This document shows, one piece after another, positions 57,240-64,000 of a stretch of DNA of 64,000 nt (within the stretch, counting starts at the first letter, position 1; every line of letters starts with the position of its first letter). Origin of the DNA: Notospermus geniculatus (lineage: Eukaryota; Nemertea; Pilidiophora; Heteronemertea; Lineidae); the NCBI GenBank assembly GCA_002633025.1, contig NMRB01000357.1, positions 181,736 to 245,735 of the forward strand, read 5' to 3'. The position numbers and the translations under genes were made by a program. Below the pieces are notes generated by a model. The model did not search any database. It had not been told where the DNA came from and saw only the letters and a program-made list of their open reading frames with translations.

Positions 57240-57360
57240 TTGATGTGCTCAGGCAAACTGCCAATGTGTGATGCAATTCACCGACATTCACAATGATTGC
57301 TTTTATCACAATGGGCAGTAACCACCACAGGGTTCTGCCATAACCACACACACACCGGAA

Positions 57361-60300
57361 TCATTTCTCCTCTGATTTGGCTTGACCCTCTGTCACTCCA
57401 TCAGGATTTTCCTCTGTTTCTTCAGGAGGTGGCGGCAGCTCCAGCTTAGGGAAGGTCTGTTCACCCCATTGGTCAAGTTTGTCAGATTCTAACAATGAGT
57501 CTTCAATCTCGACGAGTCGATTCAATTTGTTTACTCTCTCGCCACGGCATGGCGCTCCAATCTTCAGGAACTTCACACCAAGACCAACCGCCTGAAGAAA
57601 AGAAGAAAGAAATCATTCCAACTGCCACGCCAACACACTGATATAGGTCACCTAGACCTCTCTATTTTCATTGGCATTTATCCCTCCACTGCCAACCTCA
57701 GCAGTTGCTGCCACCTACTGCCAATAGAAAGAATCACAATGGATTCACCAATGCACCACCTCTCCACGTGCACACAGTCGAGTGACAGTCACAGGCTAGA
57801 CGCAGCATTTCTTTTCAAGAATGAAATCAAAGAGAATGGGACAAATGTCAATTTCATTTGGGTTCTCAAGCCCAGTTTTAACAAATATTATTTCAACAGG
57901 GACACAAATGTACATACCAGATCAACCAAAAATGTGGCAGGGGATTCGCCCAAGCTGCTTGAAAGTATCACCTCATTGTTAGCATCTGAAAGTAAGAAGG
58001 CCGACATGAGAGCAGCTTTAGTAGTCAAGCCATCCTCCCACAGCAGGGGTTTTTACCTCGCTCCTCTTCATCACTCACACTTTGTGTGCAAGTGTATGAA
58101 GAGGAACGAGACCGAAGCCGTGCTGTGGGAGGATGTAGTCAAGCTGTCTCTCCCGGTGATGACACTGGATGTATCTTTTACCACCATTAGAAAAACCATT
58201 AATAAATTTAAAGGCTGTGATACAATATCAACAGTCAACAGACATTTACATATAGACAGCCTGCAGGTGACATCATCGCGTCATGTGATCAGTCTAATCT
58301 GCCATATCTGATGGCAAATGATGCCCTCGACCTCCACATGGTGCACTTTGTTGTCGGTGCAAGTAGAGCGTGTGTGACTTCAACCACGATGTGATCTACA
58401 TACATGTATTTGAATTTAATTCAGTAAACAATAATTGTCAAAGGGGGAAGGAAATACTGTGAATGAGGAACCGGATGAACTAACGTCACGACGTGGCGCT
58501 GCGATCGATGGGGATGGGACCGAAGTTTCTTTTTTCAACGTGATTTCCAGTCATTTCCATTAACTTCTGGGGTGAAATAAACCCTGTTTTTTCGGTCGCA
58601 TGACATTAAAATTTACACCATCTTGTCGCGGATGAAAATTTTTGCAATTTCTTTCCTTTTTTTCCTTAAAATAAAGAGGTAGGATGGCGATAACGGCAAC
58701 GTCTTATCTCATTTTTTCCTGTAGAAAAATGTACAGCAGATTTTTTCATGACGCAACGTCAACACATAAAACGACGTCAATGACGTCGGTCGGTCTCATC
58801 GATCGCTGCGCCGACCTGTCGGGATAAACGGCACGCGGGTTCCTCATTATTTTCTCTTATTCTACCTTGCATTTTCTTTGAGAGTGCAATAAGATCAGAC
58901 ACAGTTGTCATAGATTCCATCCGAACGACGACGCCACTTGTCTGGAAGTCAACGGGCAAGTCTTCGTCTTTTAATAACCCTGGGCGATGGAACACGTAGT
59001 CGCCAATGATCAAGCACCGCTCCGAGTTCTTTTCACAGATTTTCATCCACTGTTCCTTTTCCTGGAAGAGAAATATTATTCTACAGCAAAGAAGGCTAAT
59101 ATTCCACTTTAAAGTGCCACTGTATACATGAATACGCCTCAGTATCCCTCCCCTGGCGACAGAATCTGGAACCAATGTGTCAAGACTGGTGTCCTGTCCT
59201 ACCAATACAAAGCCAGCACTAACACCTAAAGCTAGACTGATACTATGTCAAAACGATAGCTGACAAAAATGGCCACAATATCCTTTTCATCACTTGAGAA
59301 GTTCAATGTGTTGTCACAGCGTGACTAACCCTTCATCAAGTAGGGTACCATGCGTCACTCATGTGTGGCAACAGTCTCAATATGTCTAATTGGTAACCTG
59401 AATCATTCAAATAGATAGATTTGAACAATCTTGTCGTGCAGCCTGTACATCATCAGAAATATAAAACACCCATTTAATACTCCTGATGACATTTAACATC
59501 ATATACTATGCAGCCAATCTTAACAAGAGTATCAGGGGGTCCACCTCACCTGCTTTCTAATAGGATCAATTATTCCTATAACTGAAGGATATCGGTTGAG
59601 GATCTCTGACCAAAAGTCAACCATATCGTCAGCCATCTTCTGCTGAGCTGTGATGGGCTCATATTTTCCTTTATCCTGCAATAAAAACAAATTCACATGC
59701 ACTCTGGTTTCCCCCTTTTGAACATTTTCACCCAATATTATCAGTACAACCAACCATGCCATATTTGGTGCTAGAAATCAATGACTGTCATCTGACAAGA
59801 TTCCATGCCAACCAAGTCTTGTGCATTTGAAGATCTTACATAATCAAATATTTCCTGTCCAGCTAAGTTAAGCACGATGTTGAACTCCCCCTCGGTAAAG
59901 CCAAGTTCTCGGAACGCATCTTGAATAAGATCCATGCCTTGTTCTGGACGGTCAAATTGGGGGCATATTGCACCAGTGTCACTGACATTCCGCAATGCAC
60001 CCTGCAATGTAAAACAAAGCGAATGTGAGATTGAGAACTTCATAAAACCAGTTGCTTTTGCACATCACTTCCAAAACTGTACACTCATCGACATTTTTGC
60101 ATTTCATATCCACAAGGCGAACAATCACAGTAAAACTTACAAGTTTATCGGTCGTAAACTGCTCCACACCAATAGGAGCTATATTGTCAGTCAGTTGACC
60201 AATAGGTGTAACTGTGTCCCAATTCAAAGCCTACTGGACCCATTCATGCTTGATTGAGCACCAATCAGGATAATTTTCTTTTGTATTGGTCCGCTAGAAT

Positions 60301-62105
60301 TTGCTGCCATTTTTAGGCAGAAAGTGCGACTGACTGCTCCTATACTCACCCCTGCCTTGGCAACAAGATTTTTCAGTACTCTGTTGTAGATGTTCGTCAT
60401 GTTCTTGATACACTGAAACATATGATGGGGCCGCCCATTTAGTATGTACGCATTGAGTGGGGAGGGGGTTGATACCAATGAGTATAGCATGCGTACAGGG
60501 GAGGGGGCAAACCTAGCATGTGTACGCACCCGAAGTAAGTTGTATTTGCCAAAATGCTCTCCTGATCACCGGAGCGCTCAGCGGGTGATCGTTCTGAGCG
60601 TAGGAGCACCGTCTATGAACTAAAATAACGACACTCAGGCACGTTGGACAGAAAGAACTAAATATACTCTTAGTAAACTCCACTGGTAACATGACTATAG
60701 GCTGGTCCTACAACCTCACTGGGAGGAGTCACAGTGTGTATGTACGTAAGGGTCCAAAAATCTGGGTTTTCATGCGGCCCTTGGTTTGAATTTTCACTGA
60801 CAATAGAAGACTGTGAGGAATAAGTCTTATTCCCGACACTACCTACACTGAATAGAGTATGAAACAGCACAGATTCAGGAACCTTATTTCACAATACAAA
60901 TGTACTGTAAAGCAGGAAAATTTCGTGTGCAGGAAATTTTCGCGAATTTCGCGAGAGTGTATGAGTCGCGAAAATTTCCTGTCGCGAATATAAATACATG
61001 CAAGTGATAAATATAGACCGTGAAAAAAAAGTGTGAAAAATGGCAGAGACTCGCGAAAATATCCTGCCGCAAATATGTCTATAATTCTTGATTCGCGAAC
61101 ATTTCCAGCCGCGAAATTATCTTGCTTTACAGTATATTACAAAGCAACATATTCAAGGGTTATTTACCTCTTTCAATGTCATCACACCTGGTTTTGGTAC
61201 TATCATATATTCTTTGACACAGTTCTGTTTCCCAAGTGCAGCCTTTCCACTCTGTATGATGGTAACCATTGGTAGTGGTAATCTGTATTTCTCTGGGAGC
61301 TGAAAAAGAGTCGAAAGTGCTAACAGACGAGATTGAGAATAAGTAAGAAATGTTTCTTTCACAAAATGTGACAAGTGACAATACCAATAGAGTAATGGGA
61401 TTGGGGGACTTCACTGCCATTAGATACCACCACCAAAAGCAGTCCTGGAACGTCATGAAATTTGATGTCATCAAGCAGAAGTACACGCCACAACGATGTC
61501 ATCCATAATGACATGAGGCCGTGGCCTACGTCTGTGACGTCAAATTTTGTGACGTTGAGGACTGCTAACAGGCGGGCTCTACCGGAAGTAAAGTCACCCT
61601 AGACCTGTCCAACAAAGATGGCGGTCTGCCAGTTCTCACCATATGACGTCAGAAACTTCCCATTCAATGGGCGCTGGCACGTGATGCTAAGCTGGTCAAA
61701 GCGGGCCATGGGCACAAATGTTTAGATAAAATAATTGTCTGGGAGGATGCGTTTAAGAGTGTTATAATATACAATGCTTTGACAATAAATGGCCACGACG
61801 TCATTTGTAGGAGAACGAGTAGGCACCATCTTTGTTGGAAAGGTCTACATGTATACCGGTAATTTACAATGAACAGAGCATTTATGTATATCGAATGGAA
61901 TCCCAAACCAAATTTTTCCAAACATACACCACTCACCTCTTCATTTGCAACTGAAGCTATGTGCTCATACGGCTGGACTTTTTTGACAGCTGCCCCAGCC
62001 AAGCAGATACATTGGGATACTGCAGACACGGCGTTAGAGCCGGGGTACAGCATTTCTCTTGGCTCCTCGGGTATGATTACAACAGCTGGGGCCTTTCCTT
62101 TACCT
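57361..62105 (-). CDS. ENO4: Enolase 4 (ENO4) orthologue, C-terminal part (5' partial)
   Basis: Enolase-fold protein of the ENO4 type, known in vertebrates for a role in sperm. Exons in gene order: 62105-61937, 61299-61168, 60412-60350, 60230-60141, 60001-59840, 59675-59550, 59061-58866, 57985-57918, 57591-57361 (stop TGA). About 411 residues, all junctions in phase. It matches human ENO4 as I recall it: PLPMVTII.SGK, DKGKYEPI..., SEILNRYPSVIGIIDPIRKQ, CLIIGDYVF, RMESMTTVSDL, VGLGVKFLKIG, RGERVNKLNRL. Classical metal ligands are replaced (NLAGQE for MDVAA; IIDP for IEDP) and the catalytic loop lysine is Arg here (VVVRMES). The K before IGAP is kept. Enolase activity is therefore doubtful. The exon 60230-60141 is least certain: most of its 5' part overlaps a dispersed repeat. 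The N-terminal exons were not found upstream to 64000. AATAAA at 56976-56971 is a candidate polyadenylation signal. Confidence 0.9.
58030..58135. repeat. Foldback (CATCCTCCCACAGCAGG arms)
   Basis: Arms CATCCTCCCACAGCAGG then CTCGCTCCTCTTCAT and complement, in an ENO4 intron. A truncated relative lies at 1329. Confidence 0.82.
58463..58848. repeat. TIR element (AATGAGGAACC ends), copy in ENO4 intron
   Basis: Inverted copy of 17904-18289. In ENO4 sense it starts 18 nt after the donor of exon 59061-58866. Confidence 0.83.
59112..59480. repeat. Dispersed repeat, paralogue of 5987-6412
   Basis: Begins TTAAAGTGCCACTGTATAC and follows the same order of segments as the KIF20-intron copy. The right end is unclear. 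Confidence 0.55.
60172..60343. repeat. TIR element (ATAGGAGC ends) filling an ENO4 intron
   Basis: Ends AATAGGAGC / GCTCCTAT. The paralogue at 43348-43515 defines it as mobile. The ENO4 donor lies 6 nt outside one end; the acceptor lies inside it. Confidence 0.75.
60903..61134. repeat. TIR element TACTGTAAAGCA, copy 3
   Basis: Closely matches 47178-47407 over about 230 bp, in the same orientation. In an ENO4 intron. Confidence 0.86.
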
Positions 62106-62179
62106 CTGGAAGATAGAAATTTTGAATTAGATTCACGTCTGGCAAACTCAAGCTGCTTATTCAAGATTCTCATACGCCC

Positions 62180-62420
62180 TATATTCAGTGTTCCAGCCAG
62201 GCCAGTTTCACAGGGGTATCACCCTGTTCAAAATTCAGAGGTTCATTTTACCACCCTGTTCAAATTTTTACCACCCTGTTTAAAAATGTAACTTGCAATG
62301 CATTTTCACCACCCTGTTTGAATTTCACTTCCACCCTGTTTGAAAATCCAGGGCCTTAAAATCATAGGAAAATGCAGTCATCCCATCCTGTTTGGAAAGA
62401 TTTCTGGCTAGAAAACAGAT
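62180..62420. repeat. Degenerate repeat of CCACCCTGTTTGAAAAT units
   Basis: Five or more units of ACCACCCTGTTYAAAWTT within 170 bp, flanked by weakly inverted CCAGCCAGG and TCTGGCTAG. Confidence 0.55.
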
Positions 62421-64000
62421 ATTATTGCCACATTGTCCTGTTACCCCCTGGCAACTTATTTGGTTTGCCAACATTAAACTGAACTTGGGGCATTATAACA
62501 TAGATTACATTTTAGAGCTCTGCCGGCAGTTTTTTCAATGTATGTTGGAAACTAGGTATTGATTCTTTGAAGTACGTATCAGGCAAGCATTTTGGGGATA
62601 TTCATGAGGCTATGAGACCTGCATTCTCCTAACACTTTGAAAATCGGGGAAAATTCAATACAGAGAGGCTTTAGAACTAAAGTTAACAAAAAAGTTATCA
62701 AAATGCAGATGCATCTTCACTCTCCCAACTGTAAAATTGATTAATATCATTTGTTTTCATTGTCAAGGATATTAACTAGGATATTGCCACCACCATCATG
62801 CTGTTTTAGATCTATTTATACAGAGAGAATCATCAAGTAAATATTAAGATATTAAATTAAGTGAAATTAAAAGGACCGAAATAGGCCAAAAAGTAAAATG
62901 TAACACATCTGCCGAAACAGAACCAATGATTCAAAAGCCTTGAAAATATCCATGGTATCATAACGTACTGTACTCATCTTCTAAGTCATTTATTGATGAT
63001 GGAGAAACAAGAGCTGTTGGAAGTTGGACTGATTAACAAATATGATTTTACAGGGATGTGGTTGGGAGATGAAGGAGGGGTCTTTTCTGGTGCCAAAGCT
63101 TTTCATGCGCAACATACCTTGAGTTGGAACTACATGTATTGACACTAACTGGCCTGGAGATAATGATTTTTGTCAGTTGGACAAAAATAGCAAGAATGAA
63201 CCACGTAAAGGAGACTGGAGATGGAAATGGGAAATAACAACAACAAAACAACAACACTTTTGGCAGAGACACAGCAAAATACTTTTGTTGACAATCCATG
63301 GCGGTATTTTCAGTCAGGACATTGGGAAGTTTGGAAATAAAGGCAAAGGGCTCAGTGGGTGCAAATAAGTGTAAGCACAGTTGGACGTGTGGCTATTTGA
63401 CTTTACAGAGAGGTCGGCACAACACGACATGGAGGCCAGAGGTTGAGTGATGCATTTTCAATTCACCCGGTACATGTATATTTTATGCACTAAGGGACCA
63501 TTCACATTAGCCTATTCACGTGTGCACATTACACATTACTGGATCAAAACGTGCTAAGTTTTCTAGAAATGTACACATGTACGTACAAGTACAAGCCTGC
63601 AAATACAACGGTGTGATAGAACCAAGACAATGTTCAAAACAGTTGGAGTCTGTGGACTGGACAGAATCCACTTTGACTACGAATATTGAAATACCATAAA
63701 ACGATGTGAACCTGACCAGATTGAAAATACTGGGTCACTTTCTCCTGACTCTGCAGGGCCCCACTGCACCCCTCAAAATTGGACTTTTAAGTGTCCCACA
63801 TCAATTTTCAAGGGTCCCTAATGTATTGGTGAACCAGATTTTGAAATTGTACCTGGTCCTTTCGTTGTTGTTTTGCGGGTATTAAAAAGACACTTTTTGA
63901 AGGTTATCTTGAGCCCTGTGACTGGAACAACACAATCAATATGGCAAAGATTTTATCTGCTCCCAAACCTTGTCTTGACGTTAGCGAGAGAACGCTGGTT
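62421..64000. other. Probable ENO4 intron, nothing recognised
   Basis: An upstream ENO4 exon ending in phase 2 is required, but I could not identify one here. No TIR element was recognised. Confidence 0.5.

Noticed and set aside
60141-60178. Shorter version of the ENO4 exon starting after TATAG at 60179
   Set aside because: It would need a phase-1 upstream exon, but the preceding exon ends in phase 0. The longer in-phase version to 60230 is preferred with reservation.

Overview
The window is nuclear DNA from an animal. Genes are broken into short exons with GT-AG introns, and most of the DNA between exons is inverted-repeat transposon debris. The recognisable proteins (a kinesin-6, PBDC1, enolase 4), the AGGCCTAGG and ACATGTA-rich background and the density of terminal-inverted-repeat (TIR) elements suggest a marine invertebrate, most likely an invertebrate deuterostome (lancelet, echinoderm or hemichordate type). 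I cannot fix the phylum from sequence alone.

Layout. 1-13850, minus strand: a kinesin-6 gene of the KIF20A/KIF20B type. Seventeen phase-consistent exons give 1053 residues, and the 3' end runs off the window. 13.9-17.8 kb: the interval between two divergent genes, holding a tRNA-derived SINE and a 5'-truncated LINE with a long open reverse-transcriptase frame. 17847-19491, plus strand: a complete five-exon PBDC1 gene. 19.5-25.7 kb: intergenic, mostly TIR elements. 25741-55894, minus strand: an unidentified Met/Gly/Gln-rich low-complexity protein. Seven exons assemble to exactly 853 codons plus stop if one stray N at 29357 is ignored and a distant first exon at 55846-55894 is accepted. Its first intron is then about 24 kb. 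57361-62105, minus strand: the C-terminal two thirds of enolase 4 (ENO4). The N-terminal part was not found before the window ends.

The most unusual structure is at 41.36-46.28 kb, inside that 24-kb intron. It holds 22 strict and about 5 degenerate copies of one short element, CTGGGAG-(4-9 nt)-CTCRACCAG, all in the same orientation and separated by mostly unrelated sequence. Each copy can fold as CTGG/CCAG plus GAG/CTC with a conserved two-base bulge. The bases flanking the stem vary as complementary pairs (C-G, G-C, A-T, with G-T wobbles) while loop length drifts. This looks like selection for a stem-loop. From 44.5 to 45.7 kb the array has also expanded as a tandem repeat of about 338 bp with two hairpins per unit. 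I know of no named family that matches it.

Second theme: transposons next to splice sites. Four TIR elements begin 18-24 nt into introns in three genes. One ENO4 intron is almost entirely a TIR element. PBDC1 carries a 61-bp tandem duplication that copies the end of exon 4 with its splice donor.

Assembly gaps lie at 39639-39668 and 54253-54818; single Ns lie at 8247 and 29357. No rRNA gene, functional tRNA gene, CRISPR array or bacterial-type operon was seen.
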